Positions 1 through 5,754 of a stretch of 5,823 nucleotides of DNA are shown piece after piece. Under the pieces are notes generated by a model. That model did no database searches. It saw only the letters and a program-made list of their open reading frames with translations, and was not told the DNA's origin. Made by a program: the position numbers and the translations under genes. Position 1 is the first letter of the stretch; each line of letters begins with the position of its first letter. This DNA comes from an uncultured Bacteroidota bacterium (lineage in GTDB: Bacteria > Bacteroidota > Bacteroidia > Chitinophagales > Chitinophagaceae): positions 1 to 5,823 of the forward strand of contig CAIJZG010000191.1 in NCBI GenBank assembly GCA_903825065.1. Reading direction: 5' to 3'.

Positions 1-1716
1 CAGTTGCTTATATTCTGATTTAAGTTGTTGTAAAAATTCTGGTTTCTGTTCTTTATTTAAAAGAGAACCTGCTACTGTAACACTTCTGGAAGCATCTAAA
101 ACATACACAACACCATCATCGAATTCAGGTGCAATTTTTACTGCAGTATGCATTCTAGAAGTTGTAGCGCCTCCAATCATAAGTGGTTGTTTCATACCTC
201 TTCTCTTCATTTCTTTGGCGATATGCACCATTTCATCTAAAGAAGGTGTAATCAATCCACTTAATCCAATAATGTCTGCTTTTTCGCGTACTGCTGCTTC
301 TAAAATTTTATCCGCAGGTACCATTACTCCCAGATCTATAATATCATAACCATTACAACCCAGCACAACACCCACAATATTTTTACCGATGTCGTGCACA
401 TCCCCTTTTACTGTTGCTAATAATATTTTAGAAGCCCCCGCATTTTCTTCATTAGTGGTTCCTGCAGCTAAGTGCGCTTGTTTTCTTTCTTCCTTTTCTG
501 CCTCAATAAATGGAGTTAAAACAGCCACGCTTTTTTTCATTACGCGCGCACTTTTTACAACTTGCGGCAAAAACATTTTTCCTGCACCAAATAAATCTCC
601 AACCACATCCATGCCCGCCATTAATGGCCCTTCAATTACATCAAGTGGTTTAGGATATTTCATTCTTGCTTCTTCAGTATCTGCATCTATATAATCAGTA
701 ATACCATTTACTAATGAATGCTTTAACCTTTCTTCTACAGAATTATTCCGCCATTTTTCATCCCTGATTTCTACTTTGCCTTTTGCTTTTACTGTTTCGG
801 CATGGATAATTAGTTTCTCTGTAGCCTCATTGTTCTCATTATTTTTATTAAGGATCACCTCTTCACAAAGTAGGCGAAGCGTGGGTTCTATTTCATCATA
901 AACAACTAACTGTCCGGCATTTACAATCCCCATATCCATACCAGCTCTGATTGCATGAAAAAGAAACACACTATGAATGGCTTCACGCACATGGTCATTT
1001 CCTCTAAATGAGAATGAAACATTTGAAACACCGCCACTCACTTTAGTAAGTGGCATTAATTGTTTAATTTCTCTGGTAGCTTCAATAAAATCGACCGCGT
1101 AATTATTATGTTCTTCAATTCCAGTTGCGATGGCAAAAATATTTGGATCGAAAATAATATCCTGAGGATCGAATCCAACCTGTTCGGTTAATATTTTATA
1201 TGCTCTTGAACAGATACTTACTTTCCTTTCTTTCGTGTCGGCCTGACCTATTTCATCGAATGCCATAACTATTACTGCAGCTCCAAATGCTTTACAGATA
1301 AAAGCCTGTTCAATGAATTTAGCTTCGCCCTCTTTCATTGAAATGGAATTGACAATACATTTACCCTGAACACATTTTAATCCGGCCAAAATGATCTCGA
1401 ATTTAGAACTGTCGATCATGATCGGAATCTTTGCAATATCAGGTTCTGATTGAATCAGATTCATAAAAGTGGTCATGGCCTGAACACCTTCTAATAAAGC
1501 ATCGTCCATATTCACATCCAAAACCTGTGCACCACTTTCTACTTGTTGACGAGCAACAGATAAAGCTTCTTCATATTTATTTTCTTTAATTAATCGAGCA
1601 AATTTTTTCGAGCCGGTTACATTTGTTCTTTCGCCGACATTTACAAAATTTGTTTCTGGTCGAATAATTAAAGGCTCTAATCCCGATAAACGTAAGTATG
1701 GTTTGATGCTTGACAT
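1..1716 (-). CDS. metH: Methionine synthase, methyl-THF- and cobalamin-binding subunit (partial, runs off left edge)
   Basis: This is the C-terminal part of cobalamin-dependent methionine synthase, which moves the methyl group of 5-methyl-THF to cobalamin and on to homocysteine. The 572 codons visible are open to the window edge. The pterin-binding domain covers roughly residues 20-290, with VNVGERTNVTGS (25-36), LDVNMDDAL (66-74) and IDSSK (101-105). The four-helix cap follows at about 325-415. The Rossmann-type cobalamin domain starts near 428 and has the DVHDIG motif (439-444), whose His441 should be the lower axial cobalt ligand, then SGLITPS (486-492) and GGATTS (515-520). The SAM-binding reactivation domain of MetH would lie beyond the edge. 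The start ATG at 1716 is 8 bp after the stop of the homocysteine-binding gene and in another frame. No clear Shine-Dalgarno precedes it, so coupled translation is likely. The reading is very close to the E. coli MetH sequence as I remember it. Identification is firm. Confidence 0.96.
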   Translation of the reverse strand, partial: MSSIKPYLRLSGLEPLIIRPETNFVNVGERTNVTGSKKFARLIKENKYEEALSVARQQVESGAQVLDVNMDDALLEGVQAMTTFMNLIQSEPDIAKIPIMIDSSKFEIILAGLKCVQGKCIVNSISMKEGEAKFIEQAFICKAFGAAVIVMAFDEIGQADTKERKVSICSRAYKILTEQVGFDPQDIIFDPNIFAIATGIEEHNNYAVDFIEATREIKQLMPLTKVSGGVSNVSFSFRGNDHVREAIHSVFLFHAIRAGMDMGIVNAGQLVVYDEIEPTLRLLCEEVILNKNNENNEATEKLIIHAETVKAKGKVEIRDEKWRNNSVEERLKHSLVNGITDYIDADTEEARMKYPKPLDVIEGPLMAGMDVVGDLFGAGKMFLPQVVKSARVMKKSVAVLTPFIEAEKEERKQAHLAAGTTNEENAGASKILLATVKGDVHDIGKNIVGVVLGCNGYDIIDLGVMVPADKILEAAVREKADIIGLSGLITPSLDEMVHIAKEMKRRGMKQPLMIGGATTSRMHTAVKIAPEFDDGVVYVLDASRSVTVAGSLLNKEQKPEFLQQLKSEYKQL

Positions 1717-1724
1717 AGTAGTAA

Positions 1725-2744
1725 TTATAATGCTGTTTCTAAAACCGGTAAAGTTCTTGGTTGTAAATGCTGCACGTTCTGAGCAATATGTTTAATATGA
1801 TCTGGTGTAGTGCCGCAGCAGCCTCCCACAATATTTACAAAACCTTCCTGAGCCCACTCTTCAATAAAGTGTGCTGTTTCATGGGGTTGTTCATCGTATT
1901 CTCCCATTGCATTTGGCAGACCCGCATTTGGATAAGCAGAAGTATAGCATGCTGCGATCTGACTAAGTTCTTCGATATGACTTCTCATTTCAGCAGCACC
2001 TAAAGCACAATTTAATCCAATGCTTAAAGGGTTTGCATGCATTACAGAAGTATAGAAAGCTTCTAAAGTTTGTCCGCTTAATGTTCTTCCTGAAGCATCT
2101 GTGATAGTTCCACTAATCATGATTGGTAATTCAGGTATTCCAAGATCTCTGAAATATTTTTTAATAGCGAAGATGGCAGCTTTTGCATTCAATGTATCAA
2201 AGATGGTTTCTACCAATAGCACATCAACACCTCCATCAACTAGCCCCTTCACTTGTTCGTAATAAGCCTCAACTACTTCATCGAAGCTTACTGCCCGGTA
2301 GCCTGGATTATTTACATCAGGTGATAAGCTTAATGTTTTGTTCAATGGCCCCATAGCACCGGCTACAAATCGAGGTTTGGATGGGTATTTAACGGTATAT
2401 TCTAAAGCTGCAGTACGAGCACATTTTGCTGCAGCAACATTTAATTCATAAGCCAATGATTGCATTTCATAATCAGCCATGGCTATAACAGTACTACTAA
2501 AAGTATTTGTCTCAATAATATCAGCACCTGCTTCGAGGTAGAGTTTGTGAATGCCAATGATGATATCTGGTTGTGTAATACATAACAAATCATTATTACC
2601 CTTCACATCCTTGTGCCAGTTTTTGAAACGTTCACCTCTGTAATCAGCTTCAGATAATTTGTGGCGTTGTATCATGGTACCCATGGCTCCATCTATCACC
2701 AATATTCTATTTGCCAATGCTTCTCTAATATTCATACAATTCAT
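1725..2744 (-). CDS. metH: Methionine synthase, zinc/homocysteine-binding subunit (stand-alone MetH N-terminal domain)
   Basis: This 339-residue protein is the homocysteine S-methyltransferase module of MetH. It binds zinc, activates homocysteine as the thiolate and accepts the methyl group from methylcobalamin held by the subunit encoded next. The fold signature starts with IDGAMGTMIQ (17-26) and continues with ETNTF (78-82), GAMGPLNK (129-136), GLNCALG (243-249) and GGCCGTTP (307-314). Cys246, Cys309 and Cys310 are the zinc ligands, at nearly the same positions as Cys247/310/311 of E. coli MetH. The protein ends in the linker that in E. coli leads to the pterin domain, so it is a clean domain split and not a truncation. 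The ATG at 2744 is preferred over Met4 (2735) because AGGA lies 5 nt before it. That AGGA lies in the arm of a hairpin, and a strong promoter lies about 170 bp upstream, so expression is probably regulated in the leader. Confidence 0.95.
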   Translation of the reverse strand: MNCMNIREALANRILVIDGAMGTMIQRHKLSEADYRGERFKNWHKDVKGNNDLLCITQPDIIIGIHKLYLEAGADIIETNTFSSTVIAMADYEMQSLAYELNVAAAKCARTAALEYTVKYPSKPRFVAGAMGPLNKTLSLSPDVNNPGYRAVSFDEVVEAYYEQVKGLVDGGVDVLLVETIFDTLNAKAAIFAIKKYFRDLGIPELPIMISGTITDASGRTLSGQTLEAFYTSVMHANPLSIGLNCALGAAEMRSHIEELSQIAACYTSAYPNAGLPNAMGEYDEQPHETAHFIEEWAQEGFVNIVGGCCGTTPDHIKHIAQNVQHLQPRTLPVLETAL

Positions 2745-2750
2745 TTGTAT

Positions 2751-2768
2751 CCTGGTATCAATACCAAG
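2751..2768 (-). promoter_or_regulatory. Hairpin covering the Shine-Dalgarno sequence of the metH operon
   Basis: On the minus strand CTTGGTAT and ATACCAGG pair over 8 positions, one of them a G-U wobble. The innermost pair must open, leaving a 4-nt loop. The distal arm contains most of the AGGA (2750-2753) that sits 5 nt before the ATG at 2744. Formation of the hairpin would therefore hide the ribosome binding site. On the plus strand the wobble becomes a C-A mismatch, so this hairpin fits metH mRNA better. A regulatory role is inferred from position and pairing. Confidence 0.5.
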
Positions 2769-2783
2769 AAGGTTAATGTATCT

Positions 2784-2837
2784 GAACTAATGAACGCTGG
2801 GAGCGATGAGAAGGCTCTTCAAGACGTTTATTAGTTC
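2784..2837. repeat. Long inverted repeat with 13-bp arms in the metH leader
   Basis: The arm GAACTAATGAACG (2784-2796) pairs with CGTTTATTAGTTC (2825-2837). Twelve of 13 positions are Watson-Crick, and the last is G-U in plus-strand RNA but A-C in minus-strand RNA. Inside it, GGGAGC (2799-2804) can pair with GCTCTT (2814-2819) on the plus strand using two G-U pairs. On the minus strand only four of those pairs remain. The element could be a structured RNA or a palindromic intergenic repeat; its role is unknown. Confidence 0.7.
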
Positions 2838-2839
2838 GA

Positions 2840-2980
2840 TTACACCCCGAAAGGGGAATACCCTTTGAGGGATTTACAGGCCGAACAATAAACAAATCCG
2901 CCTGTAATTCTGCAAAAATAGCAGGCTGAGCTTGATTTTCCAAGAATATCGTGTAAAGAACACCAGTTTGAAAGTGACAT
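2840..2980 (-). CDS. Possible 46-aa cysteine-rich small protein (doubtful)
   Basis: An ATG at 2980 opens a 46-codon frame ending in TAA at 2840-2842. It has five cysteines, four of them as CYFC (20-23) and CSAC (32-35), a CxxC-x8-CxxC spacing like small zinc ribbons. An in-frame TAG lies two codons before the ATG. Several points argue against it. No Shine-Dalgarno is visible. The frame runs through the predicted metH promoter, whose -7 box covers codons 21-23. Its end is built from the inverted repeats, which create the Gly/Pro-rich tail. I do not recognise a family. It is listed because it is the longest sense-strand frame I found in the 317-bp gap. Confidence 0.15.
   Translation of the reverse strand: MSLSNWCSLHDILGKSSSACYFCRITGGFVYCSACKSLKGYSPFGV
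2845..2871. repeat. Two short adjacent hairpins, one with a GAAA tetraloop on the plus strand
   Basis: CCCC-GAAA-GGGG (2845-2856) forms a 4-bp GC stem. Its loop is of the stable GNRA type when read on the plus strand and UUUC on the minus strand. It is followed after 4 nt by CCCT-TTG-AGGG (2861-2871). Both are GC-rich islands in an AT-rich gap. They continue the run of palindromes between the metH promoter and start codon. Function is unknown. Confidence 0.6.
2874..2907. repeat. Perfect 8-bp inverted repeat at the 5' end of the metH leader
   Basis: TTACAGGC (2874-2881) and GCCTGTAA (2900-2907) are perfect complements around an 18-nt loop. On the minus strand this stem would begin at about the first transcribed bases, given the promoter at 2913-2943. 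A second perfect pairing, 2870-2875 (GGATTT on the plus strand) with 2894-2899 (AAATCC), shares bases with the stem arms, so the two folds compete. That is the kind of alternative pairing found in switch-like leaders, but no known class was recognised. Confidence 0.6.
2913..2943 (-). promoter_or_regulatory. Bacteroidota-type promoter for the metH operon
   Basis: On the minus strand TTG (2941-2943) is followed by exactly 20 bp and then TATTTTTG (2913-2920). This fits the Bacteroidota primary sigma consensus of a -33 TTG and a -7 TAnnTTTG, 19-21 bp apart. Transcription would start near 2906-2908, giving a leader of about 160 nt before the metH start. Other than the promoter inferred before the lipoprotein gene, it is the only convincing promoter seen here. 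Confidence 0.65.
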
Positions 2981-2994
2981 TGACTATATCAATG
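2978..2994. repeat. Perfect 6-bp inverted repeat with 5-bp spacer upstream of the metH promoter
   Basis: CATTGA-CTATA-TCAATG is a perfect dyad centred about 79 bp upstream of the predicted metH start. A weaker dyad of the same geometry, GTGT-AAAGA-ACAC (2951-2963), lies just upstream of the -33 element. The spacing and position would suit a dimeric regulator. No regulator family could be assigned from the sequence, and an operator role is only inferred. Confidence 0.3.
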
Positions 2995-3061
2995 CGATAG
3001 TTTTCTGTATCTCGTAACAGTATTTTTTTCGTATTTCAAAAAACGAGTTCGATTTAAGTAG

Positions 3062-3604
3062 CTATTCATATAAACAATAAATACTTATCAAAGATTCAGG
3101 CGCTAATTTCGAAGACATCTTTTTGGTATTAATATTAAAGTCGGCCCACCTGATTTTTAAATCACTATTCAACATTATTTTTCCGGAGCTCAATACTGTT
3201 AAGTTGCCTGTTATTGATATATTCTGTGTTATACCGTGAATGGTTAATACGCCATCTGCGTAGAATTCATTGCCACCAGAGTTTGATAAGTCAATATGTT
3301 GAATGTCTTCAATGAACCCTTTGAATGTGGCTTTGGGGAACTTTCCCATTTCAGTAAATAGGTTCTTCAATTCAGTTTCTAAGATAGAATTCTCGAACTT
3401 AAAATTATTAATCAATACACTAAAAAATAGTTGACCATTACTCTCTAACCAACGACTTTCTGCTTGATCATTTTGGGCTATAATATTTTCAACTTTTGAA
3501 TTGACCTTTAATTTCACCTGTCCTGCATTGGAACTATACATTTTCTGCGCATCCGCTTTGAAAATTAAAGTCAACAATAAGAACAATGAAATGAATGGTT
3601 TCAT
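3062..3604 (-). CDS. Secreted YceI-family lipocalin-like protein
   Basis: The 180-residue product has a typical signal peptide (residues 1-19: Lys2, a hydrophobic stretch, then ADA before Gln20), so it is expected in the periplasm. The rest matches the YceI family, whose beta-barrel fold can bind long isoprenoid or other amphiphilic lipids. Visible hallmarks are the INNFKFENS segment (65-73), the FPKATFKG segment (89-96) and GVLTIHGITQNISI (118-131). These stand for the YceI features FPxATFKG and LxIHGxT. The size is usual for the family. The start at 3604 is the only ATG that keeps the signal peptide; no Shine-Dalgarno is seen. The gene follows recR after 17 bp and is probably last in the transcript. 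No strong intrinsic terminator follows it. The ligand and physiological role cannot be read from the sequence. Confidence 0.85.
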   Translation of the reverse strand: MKPFISLFLLLTLIFKADAQKMYSSNAGQVKLKVNSKVENIIAQNDQAESRWLESNGQLFFSVLINNFKFENSILETELKNLFTEMGKFPKATFKGFIEDIQHIDLSNSGGNEFYADGVLTIHGITQNISITGNLTVLSSGKIMLNSDLKIRWADFNINTKKMSSKLAPESLISIYCLYE

Positions 3605-3621
3605 CCAACTATTTTTAGAAT

Positions 3622-4236
3622 TTACTTTACATATTGTTGAACAGGCAATCTGTTGGCAATACTTCTTGCTAAAGTCATTTCATCTGCATATTCCAATTCC
3701 CCTCCAAATGCAATACCCCTTGCAATAGTTGTTACATTACAGGTAAACTGTGAGATCTTTTTTTGGATATAGTAAATGGTAGTGTCGCCTTGAATATTCG
3801 GACTCAAAGCAAAAACGAGCTCTTCAATATGTTCGTTTTGTATTCTTTGAATAAGTGGCTCAATATTTAATTGATCAGGCCCAACGCCGTCTAGAGGTGA
3901 TATGATTCCATCTAGTACATGATAAGTTCCATTAAATTGCTGGGTACTTTCAATAGCGATCACATCACGAATATTTTCGACTACACAAATCATTTTCTGG
4001 TTACGCATGGTGTTGGAACAGATAGAGCAGATATCACCATCACTAACATTAAAACAACGTTGGCAGAATTGTATATCCCGCCTCATTTTGGCAATAGTTT
4101 CACCAAAAAATTGTACCTCATTAACGTCTTGTTTCAGAAGATGCAAAACCAAACGCAATGCGGTTTTCTTTCCAATACCAGGTAGTTTTGAAAATTGTAA
4201 CACAGCGTTTTCTAGTAGTGCTGAAGGCAGTTGCAT
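3622..4236 (-). CDS. recR: Recombination mediator protein RecR
   Basis: RecR acts with RecO (and RecF) to load RecA on SSB-coated gaps during recombinational repair in the cytoplasm. The 204-residue length is normal. The N-terminal helix-hairpin-helix motif LPGIGKKTALRL (18-29) is followed by a four-cysteine zinc finger (Cys58, Cys61, Cys70, Cys73). The Toprim domain runs from about 81 to 175, with VVEN (85-88) and YHVLDGIISPLDGVGP (105-120). The motif usually written as (V/M)EG(E/D) reads IQGD (148-151), so the family's common glutamate appears as Gln149. The C-terminal Walker B-like segment ARGIAFGGELEYAD (172-185) is intact. The ATG at 4236 is 17 bp after the lipoprotein stop, and no good Shine-Dalgarno is visible. 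Co-transcription with the lipoprotein and YceI genes is likely from spacing. Identification is secure. Confidence 0.97.
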   Translation of the reverse strand: MQLPSALLENAVLQFSKLPGIGKKTALRLVLHLLKQDVNEVQFFGETIAKMRRDIQFCQRCFNVSDGDICSICSNTMRNQKMICVVENIRDVIAIESTQQFNGTYHVLDGIISPLDGVGPDQLNIEPLIQRIQNEHIEELVFALSPNIQGDTTIYYIQKKISQFTCNVTTIARGIAFGGELEYADEMTLARSIANRLPVQQYVK

Positions 4237-4253
4237 TCGGTAAAGTTATACAA

Positions 4254-5669
4254 TTAAAATATAAAGCTTTGATCTGTGTCCCGATCTGGACGAACGACTA
4301 ATTTTTTGGTTAATGCTTTTACTTTTTCGGGTTGTTTTTTATCGCGAAAAGAACCTGGATCCCATTTGCCGTTCTGGTTGGAATCGAATAAAATATGGCA
4401 TTCATATTCCCCTGGTTTAAATCTTTTTCTAATTAATTCCTTACTGGTAATTGGAATAGATTCAAATATTTTTCCATCCACTAAGAGTTGTAATACTGGA
4501 TGTATGGATAGATCAACATTTGTAAATCGCAATCTGCAACTACCATATTCGGCATCTCTTTTCGTAAAAATTTTTGCAGTATCTGATTTAGTAAGTTTTA
4601 TTCCCATGGTATCTATTACTGCGTCTTTAGAAACTATCAATCTGAATTCCTGTTTTTCTTTCCAGGGGTATAGTAAGCTGATTTTTTTATTGCTGGTATC
4701 TATAGATAATTTATATCCAATGATTGGTTTATATAAAGTGTCCAATAAAACTATCTTAGAACTGTCCCATGATTTTAGTGGTCTTGCAAATTCTAATTCC
4801 AGAGGGGATAATAAATCTTGTTGTCCGCCAGATTCAAGGTTAGCTGAATATTTTAATCTTTTATCTTCTGGAGCAGCTTTTGGTTTATTGTTATTCGTAT
4901 TATTTGAAGATGAAGTGGCTTTGGGCTCTTTTTTCTTAAATTCCTGAAATGCATATAAGGTATCTGTCCGTGCATTTCCATTAATTAGGATTGGCTCATT
5001 GAGAAAAGCAAATATCTTGGTGCTATCATCATATCTTTTTGTAAAATCATTGGGCACTACATACACTGAAAATTTTCCTTCAGGTAAAAACTTAAAACTA
5101 AAATTCCCTTTGCCGGTAATTTTAGCATAATACCTTGGTTTGTTTTTTTGAATGGAACTATCAGTTAAATTATTGTGTAAAACAACTATTAAAGTACTAT
5201 CTGGCTTGCCAGTCTCAGCTAAAAAAACTGAACCATTATATTCATAAGAGTCGATGGTTTTACCAGTTGAAAAAACATAAGTCAATTCTTTCGCAACATT
5301 TCCCTCGTTCACATCTTTTATAGCTTTGCCAAAATTAAAAGAGTAGGTAGTGTTTTTTTCTAATGAATCCTTCAATTTTATAGTAACATTATGCAGCTTA
5401 TAATCAACAAGCGGCATATTTTTTGGATTAGGAGAAATGATTAGGTTCTCGTTTGTATTTTGAAGTTGGATATATTCGTCAAAGGATAAAATAATATTTT
5501 GGCTTGTTACATTTAACGCAGAATCTTTTGGGAAAGCTGTTACTAAACGTGGTGCTAAAGTGTCTCTTGGTCCTCCACCTGGAGGTATGATATTAGCGCA
5601 AGAATAAAAGCCAATTGAAATCAGCAGGCAAATCATTACTAATAAAACATTTGAACCTATAATTTTCAT
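4254..5669 (-). CDS. Big_5 (Ig-like) domain-containing lipoprotein, conserved in Bacteroidota
   Basis: The 471-residue product starts with a lipoprotein signal peptide: Lys2, a hydrophobic core (8-20), then FYSC with Cys24 as the predicted lipidated residue. CANIIPPGGGPRDTLAP just after it is a hallmark of a widespread Bacteroidota envelope lipoprotein whose role is not established. A Big_5 Ig-like domain follows (about 38-136). After it comes a likely second beta domain (about 143-240, with the LPEGKFSVYV segment). A low-complexity linker rich in Ser, Asn and Lys lies at 246-270, and a beta-rich C-terminal half follows. Near the end, DSNQNGKWDPG (429-439) resembles a DxNxDG calcium-binding loop. 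No acidic lipoprotein export signal follows Cys24, so surface exposure is uncertain. The start at 5669 keeps the signal peptide, and a TAnnTTTG promoter lies 30 bp upstream. Family assignment is good; function is unknown. Confidence 0.88.
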   Translation of the reverse strand: MKIIGSNVLLVMICLLISIGFYSCANIIPPGGGPRDTLAPRLVTAFPKDSALNVTSQNIILSFDEYIQLQNTNENLIISPNPKNMPLVDYKLHNVTIKLKDSLEKNTTYSFNFGKAIKDVNEGNVAKELTYVFSTGKTIDSYEYNGSVFLAETGKPDSTLIVVLHNNLTDSSIQKNKPRYYAKITGKGNFSFKFLPEGKFSVYVVPNDFTKRYDDSTKIFAFLNEPILINGNARTDTLYAFQEFKKKEPKATSSSNNTNNNKPKAAPEDKRLKYSANLESGGQQDLLSPLELEFARPLKSWDSSKIVLLDTLYKPIIGYKLSIDTSNKKISLLYPWKEKQEFRLIVSKDAVIDTMGIKLTKSDTAKIFTKRDAEYGSCRLRFTNVDLSIHPVLQLLVDGKIFESIPITSKELIRKRFKPGEYECHILFDSNQNGKWDPGSFRDKKQPEKVKALTKKLVVRPDRDTDQSFIF

Positions 5670-5698
5670 ATTCCCTTTTAAATTTATGTTTCCTTTAG

Positions 5699-5728
5699 CA
5701 AATATAGAACCCTAGTATACTTTAAAAA
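5699..5728 (-). promoter_or_regulatory. Probable promoter of the lipoprotein-recR-yceI operon
   Basis: On the minus strand TATATTTG (5699-5706) matches the Bacteroidota -7 consensus TAnnTTTG exactly. The expected -33 TTG is replaced by TTT (5726-5728), at a 19-bp distance. Transcription would start near 5692-5694 and leave a leader of only about 24 nt before the ATG at 5669. No second promoter was seen before recR or the YceI gene, which agrees with one transcript. Confidence 0.5.
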
Positions 5729-5754
5729 GCATTCTTTGATACTTAAAAAGTTAA

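Larger units (their letters stand above)
2745..2908 (-). promoter_or_regulatory. Predicted structured 5' leader of the metH operon, class unknown
   Basis: From the predicted transcription start (about 2906-2908) to the ATG at 2744 there are about 160 nt containing at least five inverted repeats in tandem. The series ends with the hairpin that covers the Shine-Dalgarno sequence. Leaders of methionine genes often carry SAM, SAH or cobalamin riboswitches, so I looked for their conserved cores. I found no GATGAAACCCGGCAACC-type S-box core and no B12-box. The leader is either an unlisted cis-regulatory RNA or an inserted palindromic element. Confidence 0.4.

Noticed and set aside
389..694. Open frame of 101 codons on the plus strand opposite the methionine synthase gene
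   Set aside because: It covers the well-conserved cap and cobalamin motifs of the other strand, including the DVHDIG codons, and shows no family features.
2790..2834. 14-codon plus-strand frame (MNAGSDEKALQDVY) that looks like a leader peptide
   Set aside because: Both its ATG and TAG are produced by the arms of the 13-bp inverted repeat. It contains a single Met, the start, so it is no methionine attenuator. No gene follows it on that strand.
2784..2837. Integron attC or transposon end
   Set aside because: No conserved GTTRRRY/RYYYAAC core sites, no target duplication and no transposase or integrase gene in the window.
2745..2908. SAM-I, SAH, cobalamin or THF riboswitch before metH
   Set aside because: The position is right, but the conserved cores I know for these classes were not found on either strand.
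3011..3047. Terminator after the YceI gene
   Set aside because: CTCGT and ACGAG with T/A runs between them can fold, but the stem is mostly A-T with a large uneven bulge, and no U-tract follows on the minus strand.
4276..4947. Open frame of 223 codons on the plus strand opposite the lipoprotein gene
   Set aside because: It lies entirely antisense to a gene with a clear signal peptide and family. It has no recognisable domain and no start signal, and its composition is that of a reverse reading.
5713..5750. Terminator or regulatory repeat from two CTTTTTAA copies downstream of the partial gene
   Set aside because: The copies are direct, and only a 5-bp pairing can form between their flanks, which is too weak for a terminator in AT-rich DNA.
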